Positions 1-7,318 of a stretch of DNA of 64,000 nucleotides are shown piece by piece. Within the stretch, counting starts at the first letter, position 1. Each line of letters begins with the position of its first letter. Below the pieces are notes generated by a model. That model did not search any database, was not told the DNA's origin, and saw only the letters and a list, made by a program, of their open reading frames with translations. The position numbers and the translations under genes were made by a program. The DNA comes from Planctomycetota bacterium (lineage in GTDB: Bacteria > Planctomycetota > J058), in the NCBI GenBank assembly GCA_019636275.1, contig JAHBXY010000035.1:1-64000 (forward strand). The letters are read 5' to 3'.

Positions 1-423
1 GACCTTGGCCGGGGCGGGGGCCGGGGCGGGACGCTCGTCAGCGGCAGGCGCGGCGGCCGGGGTCGGCGCGTCGTCGACCGTCGCCGCCTTCTTCCTGCTG
101 GTCCGCTTCGCCGGGGCGGCCTCGACGACGTGGACCGCGTCCTCCGCCGGGTCGCCGGCCGGAGCCTCGACCGGGTCGTCGACGGGGGCCTCGACCCGCG
201 CCCGGGTCGCCGGCTTCTTCGCCGCGGCCTTCTTCGCCGCCGGCGACTTCGCCGCGGCCTTGCGGGTCGTGGCCTTCTTGGTCGCGGCGGCCTTCGGCGC
301 GGCGGCGGCCTTCTTCGTCGCGGTCGCCCGCGTCTTCTTGGCCGCCTTGGCGGCCTTCTTGGCCACCTTCTTCGCCTTCTTCGCGCCGGCCTTGGCGGCC
401 CTCGCGGCCTTCTTCGCGCTCAC
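1..423 (-). CDS. Lys/Ala-rich histone H1-like protein (C-terminus beyond window)
   Basis: A GTG at 423 opens 141 stop-free codons running off the left edge, so the C-terminus is missing. The first 75 or so residues are almost only Lys and Ala with some Thr and Arg (AKKAAK, ATKKAA, AAAKSPAAKKAAAKK). This resembles the tail of eukaryotic histone H1 and bacterial H1-like nucleoid proteins. An acidic Pro/Val stretch (EAPVDDPVEAPAGDP), a second basic patch (KRTSRKK) and a Pro/Ala run follow. Such tails bind DNA or RNA non-specifically; a nucleoid role is inference. The visible part could also be a disordered N-terminal extension of a larger enzyme. The next gene is divergent. Confidence 0.6.
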   Translation of the reverse strand, partial: MSAKKAARAAKAGAKKAKKVAKKAAKAAKKTRATATKKAAAAPKAAATKKATTRKAAAKSPAAKKAAAKKPATRARVEAPVDDPVEAPAGDPAEDAVHVVEAAPAKRTSRKKAATVDDAPTPAAAPAADERPAPAPAPAKV

Positions 424-607
424 GCGGGGCCCCTGTCGTCGTGCTCGTTCGGCGTCATCGCGAACCACCCCTCCGGGCGGCCCCCCCGAGCACCTTGCCC
501 GAGGTGGCCTCCGCGCGCCAGGGTGCTCGTGTCACCCGCCACGTCGGGACGGGGGTGACGACTCGCGGCGCCCCTGGCATGGTAATGCGCGTCGGCGAGG
601 AGGGGAC

Positions 608-1345
608 ATGCAGCGGACGACCCTGGCGACCGTCGTGACGCTCGCGCTCGCGGCGGCGACCCCTTGCGCGGCCGGCGAGCCGCACCTCGACTACGCCGTC
701 GACGAGGCGGGGGCGCTCTACGCGCTCGACCTCGCCGCGCTGACGACGCGGCGGATCGGCCACATCCAGGCCGGCGACGAGCGGCCGGTGCTCGGCGACC
801 TCGTGGCCACGCCGGACGGCTACCTCTACGGGTTCTCCGAGGCGAGCGTCTACCTGATCAACCTCACGGACCCCACGCGCTCGCAGAAGGTGGGCGACCA
901 CGGGCTCGACAACCCCTACGGCGTGGGGCTCGGGCCGCGCGGGCTGGTCTACGCCATGACCCGCGACGGCCGCGTGTTCGTCGTCGACCCCACCACGGCC
1001 CGGTCGCGCGAGGTCGGGGCGCTCGGCGGCGGCTTCCGGGCCTCGGGCGACATGGCCCTCATGGGCGAGGTGTTCTACGCCTCGGTGAAGGACCCCGGCC
1101 GCGTCGAGCACCTCGTCACCGTCGACCCTCGCACCGGGGCCGCGGCGCACGTGGCGGCGTTCACCGACGCGATCACCGGCGCGCCGATCACGAACGTGTT
1201 CGGGCTCCTCGCCCGCCAGGGGGCGCTCTACGCGATGACGTCCGCCGGCGACATCTTCCGGGTCGACCCGGCGACCGCCCGGTGCACGCTGCTCGCGCGC
1301 ACCGGGATCCGCTGGTGGGGCGCGACCGAGTACCTGCGGCTGTGA
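608..1345 (+). CDS. Secreted beta-propeller-like protein
   Basis: This is a 245-residue protein. The ATG at 608 follows a GGCGAGGAGGGG Shine-Dalgarno. Residues 1-23 form a signal peptide ending near CAAG, so export is expected. The rest has recurring propeller-blade-like units: DEAGALYALDLAA, TPDGYLYGFSEAS, GPRGLVYAMTRDGRVFVVDP, and a last unit ending IFRVDPATARC. These recall SMP-30/YVTN or PQQ-type propeller blades, but no catalytic residues stand out. Its stop abuts the stop of the convergent lipoprotein gene. Function unknown. Confidence 0.8.
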   Translation: MQRTTLATVVTLALAAATPCAAGEPHLDYAVDEAGALYALDLAALTTRRIGHIQAGDERPVLGDLVATPDGYLYGFSEASVYLINLTDPTRSQKVGDHGLDNPYGVGLGPRGLVYAMTRDGRVFVVDPTTARSREVGALGGGFRASGDMALMGEVFYASVKDPGRVEHLVTVDPRTGAAAHVAAFTDAITGAPITNVFGLLARQGALYAMTSAGDIFRVDPATARCTLLARTGIRWWGATEYLRL

Positions 1346-2041
1346 TCAGTCCCTGGCGGCGCGCTCGGGAGAGAGGAAGCCGAAGCGGGCGTGCGCCCGC
1401 GCGAGCGCGACCCGGACCAGCTCCTCCTGGAAGGCGATGCGCTCCGACTCCCACCGGGTCGGGCTCAGCCCGCTCCCGGGCCCCACCCCGAGCACGCTGT
1501 CGAGCAGGGCCACGGCCAGGTTGAGCGGCAGGAGGGGCGTCCAGACGACGGTCGTGAGCTCGCCGCTGACCTCGGTCCGCCCCAGGTCGCGCCCGAGGCC
1601 GTCGCGGACGTGGAGCGTGGCGGTGTGCACCCTCGACCAGGGGAACGGCAGGCAGCCCAGCGTCAGCGCGCCGGGGATCGCGGACAAGCCCAGGGGTGGG
1701 TTGGTCACCTCGAGGGAGATGTCGAGGAAGTAGTCGACGGTCGTCTCCGCGCAGCCGCCGACGTCATAGGTGACGCTCGAGAAGAGGCCCGAGCTGAACG
1801 GCGCGCGGAAGGCCGGGTGGAACCGGTCCTGCGTGCCCGCGTCAGCGAGGGCGTGGCGCATGCGCACCGCGGCGGTCGGGCGGGGAGGAACCATCTCGAC
1901 GTCGGGCGGCAGGGCCAGGAGCGGCCAGTCGGCGCGCTCGGGCTCGTCGGAAGCGAGCTGGGCGAAGCCGCATCCCGTCGTCGCGGGGAGGGCCAGCACG
2001 AGGACGAGCCGCGCGAGGCGGCCAGCGGTGAGTCGGGTCAC
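1346..2041 (-). CDS. Putative lipoprotein
   Basis: This 231-residue protein starts MTRLTAGRLARLVLVLALPA and has a lipobox-like TTGC, so Cys-23 is the probable lipidated residue. The mature part is a mixed soluble domain with an internal hydrophobic stretch (PLLPLNLAVALLDSVLGVG, about residues 172-190). I recognise no family. It converges with the propeller-like gene, with no bases between the two stops. The upstream side (2042-2435) is an intergenic region holding two inverted repeats. Confidence 0.7.
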   Translation of the reverse strand: MTRLTAGRLARLVLVLALPATTGCGFAQLASDEPERADWPLLALPPDVEMVPPRPTAAVRMRHALADAGTQDRFHPAFRAPFSSGLFSSVTYDVGGCAETTVDYFLDISLEVTNPPLGLSAIPGALTLGCLPFPWSRVHTATLHVRDGLGRDLGRTEVSGELTTVVWTPLLPLNLAVALLDSVLGVGPGSGLSPTRWESERIAFQEELVRVALARAHARFGFLSPERAARD

Positions 2042-2195
2042 GAGGTCACGCTCCTTGGTGCGTTTCGTTCATGTCAGGGGGGCCGCGACCTGCGCGGCGT
2101 CATCCCCAGTTGTCCGCCGCACCCCGGGGACCTAGAGGCCCGGCCGAAAATGCGCCAAGCAGGTGCCTCGGACGGGCCGGGCCGGGCCGACTCCG

Positions 2196-2282
2196 GCCGG
2201 GGGTCCCTGTGCTCGGCCGCCGATCCACCCGCAAGTCCTCGTGATGTGAGATAGCCGCGGCCGAGCACACGGATCCCCCGGC
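2196..2282. repeat. Imperfect 26-base inverted repeat with 36-base loop
   Basis: The left arm is 2196-2220 and the right arm 2257-2282. Reverse-complemented, the right arm matches the left at about 23 of 26 positions around the shared core GTGCTCGGCCGC, preceded by GCCGGGGG. The segment lies between a leftward lipoprotein gene and a rightward phosphoesterase gene, so it is not at a gene 3' end. A large cruciform, regulatory RNA or short mobile-element remnant would each fit. No coding signal is seen in it. Confidence 0.6.
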
Positions 2283-2302
2283 ATCAGCGATGAGGCTAGA
2301 GG

Positions 2303-2340
2303 GCCGGCAGGAAGGCCGCGAAGCGGCTTCCTGCCGGACC
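2303..2340. repeat. Hairpin-forming inverted repeat
   Basis: CCGGCAGGAAG near 2305 pairs with CTTCCTGCCGG near 2328-2338. Allowing one bulged G, the stem extends by CCG/CGG around a short GAAG-type loop. It sits about 100 bases upstream of the phosphoesterase start and 20 bases after the larger inverted repeat. There is no T-run on either side, so a simple intrinsic terminator is unlikely. Confidence 0.5.
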
Positions 2341-2435
2341 TCTGGCGCCGCTCCTTCGGCCCCTCGTAACCCCAGGCCCCGCCACGTCAGGGTCGGCCGA
2401 GCCTGGCGATCCATAGCGTGCGACGATCGGCGGCC

Positions 2436-3269
2436 GTGACCCGGCTGCTGTTCGCCACGGACCCGCACGGCAACGCCTCCGCTTACGACGACCTGCTGGC
2501 CCGCGCGCGCGACCTCGACGTGCAGACGCTCGTCCTCGGCGGCGACCTCTTGCCCCTGGCGCATGGCGGCGACCGCCTCGCGGCCCAGCTGCGCTTCGCG
2601 CGCGAGTGGCTCCCGGCCTGGCTCGCGCGCGCGCGCGCGCAGGGCGCGCGCGTGTTCGCCGTCCTGGGCAACGACGACTGGGCCTGCTGCGCCCCGCACC
2701 TCGAGCGATGCGATGGCCTGACCCTCCTGCACGGGCGCGCCGCGCCGCTCGACGAGGGGCGCTGGATCGCCGGCTACCCCTGCGTGCCGGTGACGCCGTT
2801 CTCCATGAGCGACTGGGACCGCCTCGACGCGCCCGGCTGGCGGCCGCCGCGACCGCCGAAGAACGTCGTCCTGAGCGAGGTCGTGGGCGACGGCGGCCGC
2901 CTCCGCGCGGCGACGCTCGAGGAGGTGGCCGCGCGCCCGACGATCGAGGAGGACCTCGAGGCCCTCGCCGGCCGGAGCGACCCCGCGCGCACCGTCTACG
3001 TCGTCCACACGCCGCCCTGGGGCACGCCGCTCGACGTCATGCACGGCGGCGCGCACATCGGCAGCCGCGCCCTGCGCGCGTTCGTCGACCGGCGCCAGCC
3101 GCCGCTGACCCTGCACGGGCACGTGCACGAGTCGCCGCACCTCACCGGGCGGATCGACGACCGCGTCGGGCGCACGCTCGTCGTCAACCCCGGCGCCAGC
3201 CGCCAGCGCCTCCGCGCGGCCCTCGTGGACCTCGACCGCCTCTCCGACGGCGCGCGCCTGGTGACCTGA
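2436..3269 (+). CDS. Calcineurin-like metallophosphoesterase
   Basis: This is a 277-residue protein from GTG 2436; an in-frame GTG at 2418 would add six residues. Neither has a clear ribosome site. The family's metal-binding motifs appear in order: DPHGN at the start (for D-x-H-G-N), GGDLLP, GNDD, the histidine in VVHTPPWG, and GHVHES near the end. These define a two-metal phosphodiesterase or phosphatase of the calcineurin-like superfamily. No signal peptide is seen, so it is cytoplasmic. The substrate cannot be told from sequence. Its stop abuts that of the convergent small gene. Confidence 0.85.
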   Translation: MTRLLFATDPHGNASAYDDLLARARDLDVQTLVLGGDLLPLAHGGDRLAAQLRFAREWLPAWLARARAQGARVFAVLGNDDWACCAPHLERCDGLTLLHGRAAPLDEGRWIAGYPCVPVTPFSMSDWDRLDAPGWRPPRPPKNVVLSEVVGDGGRLRAATLEEVAARPTIEEDLEALAGRSDPARTVYVVHTPPWGTPLDVMHGGAHIGSRALRAFVDRRQPPLTLHGHVHESPHLTGRIDDRVGRTLVVNPGASRQRLRAALVDLDRLSDGARLVT

Positions 3270-3464
3270 CTACTTCTTGCCCTCTCGCTGCAAGAAGGTG
3301 AGCACGATCTTGGGGTCCTTGCGGATCGCCATCATGCCGATGCGCAGCGCCATGCGCAGGAGGACCTGCTCCGGGAAGGGCGAGTCCTCGACGAGGTCGT
3401 CGATCGCCTGGCGGTCCTCGGCCGTGAGGCCCTCCACGCTCACCGTGTGCTCGCCGTTCCCCAT
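3270..3464 (-). CDS. Small hypothetical protein (64 aa)
   Basis: The ATG at 3464 is preceded by AGGGGGAAGTGAC, a good ribosome site, which decides the start over a longer upstream GTG. The 64-residue product is soluble, with a helical region (GLTAEDRQAIDDLVEDSPFP) and a basic C-terminus ending REGKK. It contains MALRIGMMAIRKDP, which looks amphipathic. I recognise no family. Bases 3465-3597 upstream appear non-coding. Confidence 0.6.
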   Translation of the reverse strand: MGNGEHTVSVEGLTAEDRQAIDDLVEDSPFPEQVLLRMALRIGMMAIRKDPKIVLTFLQREGKK

Positions 3465-3597
3465 GTCACTTCCCCCTGGCGACCAGGCTACCCGCTGACC
3501 CCGACCGGGAGGGTCCTCGACCGCAAGCCCGGGGCCGCCGCGCAAGTCGCGGCCCGCCCGGCGGGGGGTGACGCGCAGCGGCGATCAGGTGACGCCC

Positions 3598-4644
3598 TCA
3601 GTCGGTCCGGGGACGGTCGGCGTCGTCGGGGGGGTCGCCGGGGCCGGGGTCGTCGTCGAACTCGATCGCCTCCGGCCCGGCCGGCTCGGCCGCGTCGGCC
3701 GCCTCGAGCGCGCGGAGCAGGCGGCGGCGGCGCCAGAGGTGCCGCGCGATCGCCAGGAGCGCCAGGACCCCGGCGATCGTCCAGACGGTCAGGCTGCGCA
3801 GGAGGACCTCGGCGAGCGAGTACTCCGCCCGCAAGGCAGCGCGCCAGGCCGCCTCGGCCTCGTCCAGCGCCAGGCCGCGGGCGTCGCCGACGGCCTCGTC
3901 GACCGGCGCGCCTCGGGCGAGGGCCGCGACCAGGCGCAGGACGCCGCCGCCCTCCGGGCCGTCGAGCCAGCCGACGAAGCTCAGGGCGATCAGGTAGGCC
4001 CGCCCGACCCCGTGCGGCGGGAAGGCCTCCGCCAGGCCCTCGAGCGCGGGCAGCTCGTCGTGCGCGACGAGCCCGCCGAGCGTCAGCACCTCGTCCCGCG
4101 TGGGCCGCCGCCCGCTCGACCACTCGGCCAGCCCCTCGTTGAGCCAGCGCGGCAGCCGCGCCCCCCTCGCCGCCTCGACCTGCCCGAGCGCCAGGTGCGC
4201 CAGCTCGTGCGCCAGCGTGGCCTCGAGGCCGGCGACCGTGCCCTCGGCGATCCCCCGCTCGCGCACGACGACCACGCCCTGGCCGGGGAACGCCACGGCC
4301 AGGGCGTCGGCGTGCGTGCGCCCGGCGCCGAGCGCCTCGAGCCGCCGGGCGAACTCGGCGTCGGTCGGGGCGAGGACCGCGCGCGGCCGCGGCGGGACCG
4401 GCAGGCCGAGGCCCGCTTCGACCCGCTCGACGGCGCCGTCCCAGGTGGCCCGCAGCCGGGCGGCCGTCGGGCCGGAGACGCTCGTGCGCTCGAGGACGTA
4501 GGCGCCCTCGTCCGTGACCTCGTAGCCGGGCGCCTGGGCGCAGGCGACGGAGGCCAGCGCGGCCAGCGCGTACAGCGCGCCGCCCGCGGCGCGAGCGCCG
4601 CGGGCGGTGAGCGTCGTCGTTCCGAGGCGGCCGGCCAGCCTCAG
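3598..4644 (-). CDS. MA-type metallopeptidase, membrane-anchored, apparent CTG start
   Basis: The frame carries a gluzincin signature: [11 protein letters not shown] (HExxH) then NEGLAEW about 30 residues later, as in the peptidase MA-like family. A C-terminal transmembrane helix (VWTIAGVLALLAIARHLW) is followed by a basic stop-transfer and an acidic tail. The first ATG, GTG or TTG is the GTG at 4296, just before the active site. The open frame upstream still reads as good protein, including a signal-like GGALYALAALASVACAQAPG. It reaches a CTG at 4644 that overlaps the actin-like gene stop as CTGA, mimicking the usual ATGA coupling. I therefore propose CTG 4644 (348 aa); the fallback is 3598-4296. 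Confidence 0.7.
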   Translation of the reverse strand: MRLAGRLGTTTLTARGARAAGGALYALAALASVACAQAPGYEVTDEGAYVLERTSVSGPTAARLRATWDGAVERVEAGLGLPVPPRPRAVLAPTDAEFARRLEALGAGRTHADALAVAFPGQGVVVVRERGIAEGTVAGLEATLAHELAHLALGQVEAARGARLPRWLNEGLAEWSSGRRPTRDEVLTLGGLVAHDELPALEGLAEAFPPHGVGRAYLIALSFVGWLDGPEGGGVLRLVAALARGAPVDEAVGDARGLALDEAEAAWRAALRAEYSLAEVLLRSLTVWTIAGVLALLAIARHLWRRRRLLRALEAADAAEPAGPEAIEFDDDPGPGDPPDDADRPRTD

Positions 4645-5720
4645 ACGTCCGGGTTGTCCTCGTCGGCCGCCGCCGCCACGAGGGCGCCGCGGGCCACCGA
4701 GGTGAACGGGTCGTCGGCGCGGCGCACGTTCTTGATGGGGATGGGGAACTGCATGCGCCCCAGCTCCTCGCGCACCACGTCGATGAAGCCGCCGATCTTG
4801 CTCGTGCCGCCGGCGAAGACCATGTCCACCGGCTCGGGGAACTGCGGCATGTCCTCCGACGACTCGAACCGCTTCTTGATCTCGTTGAGCGTGTAGCGGA
4901 TCAGCTCGCGGTAGTAGACGTCGATCGCCTGCTCCTCGCGCGTGCGCGGGTTGCGCAGGTCGACGCCCTTCTCCTTGATCGCCGTGGCGCGCGACGCCTT
5001 GATGCCGAGCACCTTGGCCACGTTGCGGTCGATCCAGTCGCCGCCGCGCGCCGTCGAGAACGAGAGCGCGGGCAGCGTCTTGTACGACACGCAGATGTTG
5101 AACATGCCGCCGCCGCAGGAGATCCCGACGCCCGTGAAGTCGTCCTCGTCGAGCTCCGCGAACACGACGCAGTGACCCTCGAGGATGTCCTTCGGGTTGT
5201 AGCCCAGCTTCCGCAGCAGGTCGTTGAAGATGCCCTTGTGGTAGACCACGTTCATGTCGAAGTCGATCGGCTCGGCGGGCACCGAGTAGTAGACGACCTC
5301 GTTCTGGACCTGCGGCGCGCCGAGCAGGCGGTCGATGAGCAGCTTCTCGATCGGGAGCGCGTCGGTCTCCTTCGGGCTGATCATGCCGTCCTGCATCGGC
5401 CGGCGCGTCTCGCGGTTGTAGATGTTCGCGAGGTCGAACGCCGGGTCGCCGATCACGACCATCTTGTTGTTCAGGACGACGTACTGCACGTCCATCTTCG
5501 TGAGCATGTTGCGCGTGAAGTCGTTCTGCTCGATGTCGATGAACGCGTTGCGCTGCGCCTTGATGATGACGTTGCCCTCGAAGTCCTGGACCGCCGACAG
5601 CAGGTTGGCGGTGCCCACGTCGAGGCCCTTGCCCGGGCGGAGCCGCGGCTGGGCCGCCGACGGGTTGTGCTGCCGGGGCGCGGTCGCCGGCCCGAAGTCG
5701 ATGCTGGGTCTCTCGCTCAT
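4641..5720 (-). CDS. Actin-like ATPase (MreB/ParM superfamily, divergent)
   Basis: This 359-residue protein starts at an ATG preceded by AGGAGC. The actin-fold signatures are present: phosphate-1 loop GLDVGTAN (about residues 32-39), phosphate-2 loop TGVGISCGGGMFN, and adenosine motif VFAGGTSKIGG. The core is not close to canonical MreB: it has a Pro-rich 30-residue N-terminus and an acidic Asp-rich C-terminus. It is expected to bind ATP and polymerise. It follows a long coiled-coil gene and is coupled to a membrane metallopeptidase gene, which points to a dedicated filament or positioning system rather than the standard mreBCD locus; none of mreC, mreD or rodA is nearby. Cell-shape MreB remains possible. 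Confidence 0.8.
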   Translation of the reverse strand: MSERPSIDFGPATAPRQHNPSAAQPRLRPGKGLDVGTANLLSAVQDFEGNVIIKAQRNAFIDIEQNDFTRNMLTKMDVQYVVLNNKMVVIGDPAFDLANIYNRETRRPMQDGMISPKETDALPIEKLLIDRLLGAPQVQNEVVYYSVPAEPIDFDMNVVYHKGIFNDLLRKLGYNPKDILEGHCVVFAELDEDDFTGVGISCGGGMFNICVSYKTLPALSFSTARGGDWIDRNVAKVLGIKASRATAIKEKGVDLRNPRTREEQAIDVYYRELIRYTLNEIKKRFESSEDMPQFPEPVDMVFAGGTSKIGGFIDVVREELGRMQFPIPIKNVRRADDPFTSVARGALVAAAADEDNPDV

Positions 5721-5793
5721 GCTCCTGGTCCTGTCTCCATGAACGCGGTGTGCGTGCGGTGTGTTGGTCTGCGGGGCGGCAGTCTACTACGAG

Positions 5794-7161
5794 CTAGCCC
5801 TTGTTGCCGCCCCGGAGGTTCTTCAGCTTCGAGAGCTTGTCCTTGACACCCGCGGCCGCCTGCTCCTTGACCGCGATGTCCTTGATGTTCGTCTCGACCT
5901 TGACCTGGTCCTGCTCGGCGAAGATCGCCGCGGCGTGCTCCGCCGTGAGCTCCAGGTAGTCGGTGCCCACGCCGCCCTTGCCGGCGGCCGAGCCGGCCAT
6001 CTTGCGCAGCGAGTCCTGCAGCCCCTGCTGCAGCGACTTGAAGTGCTTCTGCAGGTCGGCCGGGTCCTGGGGGGCGTTCTTGGCCTGGACGAGCGTCGAC
6101 GCGAGCGTCTGGAACATCTCGCGGTTCTTCTCCGCGTTGCGCTCCATCTCCATGCGCATGCGCTGGAGCTCCTGCGCGTCGACGGAGCCCATGCCGGAGG
6201 CGCGCGGGTTCTGCTCGACCTCCTCGAGCTCGCGCTTGAGCCGGGCCACCTCGCCCTCGAGGCGGGCCACGTCCTCCTGCAGGCCGGCCGCCTTGGAGCG
6301 CAGCCGCGACTCGGACTCCTCCAGCTCGTCGGCGTGGCGCCGGTAGCGCGTCGAGCGCGTCTCGATCTCCTGCAGCTCCGCCTCGTGCTGCGCCTTGGCC
6401 CGGGCCAGCGCCTGCTCGTGCTCCTCGCGCGGCACGGCCCCGTCGGCCGAGCGCAGCTTGGCCTCGGCGGCCTCGACCTTGGCCTCGGCGCGGGCCAGCC
6501 GCTGCTGCAGCGCGGCGTGCTCCTCGCGCGAGACCATGTGCTCGGAGGCCTCGGCCTTGGCCTCGGCGCGCGCCAGGCGCTGCTGCAGCGCCCCGTGCTC
6601 CTCGCGCGAGACCATGTGCTCCGCGGCCTCGGCCTTGGCCTCGGCGCGCCGCAGGCGCTCCTGCAGGTCCTGGAGCTGCGACTCGTACTTGCGCTCGGCG
6701 AGCTGCTGGCCCTCGAGGCCCTTCTCGAAGAGCTGCTGCTTCTCGGTCAGGAAGGCCTGCTTCTCGCGCAGGACCGCCTGACGCTCGGCCGCGAGCTGGC
6801 GGTTGACCTCGGCCAGCTTGGCCTCGAGGTTCTTGTGCGCCTGCTGGAGCGTCTCCTTCTCGGCCTCGATCCGCTGCGACTCCTGCTGGATCTCGCGCAT
6901 GGCCGACATCTGCTGGTCGACCTCGGCGCGGGCCTCCTTGATGATCCGCTCGCGCTCCTCCTCGCTCATCCCCGCGCCGCGGGGCTGCTTGGCGAGCACG
7001 TTCTGGACGGCCTTGAAGATCAGCTGGTTGATGTCGCCGGCGCGCAGGACCTTGACCTGCCGGAACCCCTTCTTCTCCAGGTCCCGCAGGCTGACCTTCG
7101 ACGTGCTCTTCTCGATGACCTTGCGGACGTCGAGGACTTCTCGGTTGAGCTCTGGATCCAT
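5794..7161 (-). CDS. Long coiled-coil protein next to the actin-like ATPase
   Basis: This is a 455-residue protein. I chose the ATG at 7161 (MDPELNREV) because GGGAG lies 11 bases upstream; an in-frame start at 7206 is possible. Residues 1-70 form a compact domain (VRKVIEKSTSKVSLRDLEKK, then AGDINQLIFKAVQNVLAKQ). About 250 residues of Glu/Lys/Gln/Ala-rich coiled coil follow, containing three near-copies of an AEAKAEA/HMVSREEH unit from internal duplication. The C-terminus is a smaller helical region ending LRGGNKG. No membrane segment is seen. The gene lies 73 bases upstream of the actin-like ATPase, so a filament partner or scaffold is the natural inference. Confidence 0.75.
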   Translation of the reverse strand: MDPELNREVLDVRKVIEKSTSKVSLRDLEKKGFRQVKVLRAGDINQLIFKAVQNVLAKQPRGAGMSEEERERIIKEARAEVDQQMSAMREIQQESQRIEAEKETLQQAHKNLEAKLAEVNRQLAAERQAVLREKQAFLTEKQQLFEKGLEGQQLAERKYESQLQDLQERLRRAEAKAEAAEHMVSREEHGALQQRLARAEAKAEASEHMVSREEHAALQQRLARAEAKVEAAEAKLRSADGAVPREEHEQALARAKAQHEAELQEIETRSTRYRRHADELEESESRLRSKAAGLQEDVARLEGEVARLKRELEEVEQNPRASGMGSVDAQELQRMRMEMERNAEKNREMFQTLASTLVQAKNAPQDPADLQKHFKSLQQGLQDSLRKMAGSAAGKGGVGTDYLELTAEHAAAIFAEQDQVKVETNIKDIAVKEQAAAGVKDKLSKLKNLRGGNKG

Positions 7162-7318
7162 CGAGCGACCGCTCCCGTCCTCGCCGCCCTCGGCCTGATC
7201 CCGCACGCCGGGGTGGCTCCGAGCGTAAGACCAAATGAGGCTACCCTTTTCCCCCGGGGCGACGCAACGGCCGTGATCCCTCGACCCCGCCGAGGCCCGG
7301 GCCCGGTCGGGACTTGGG

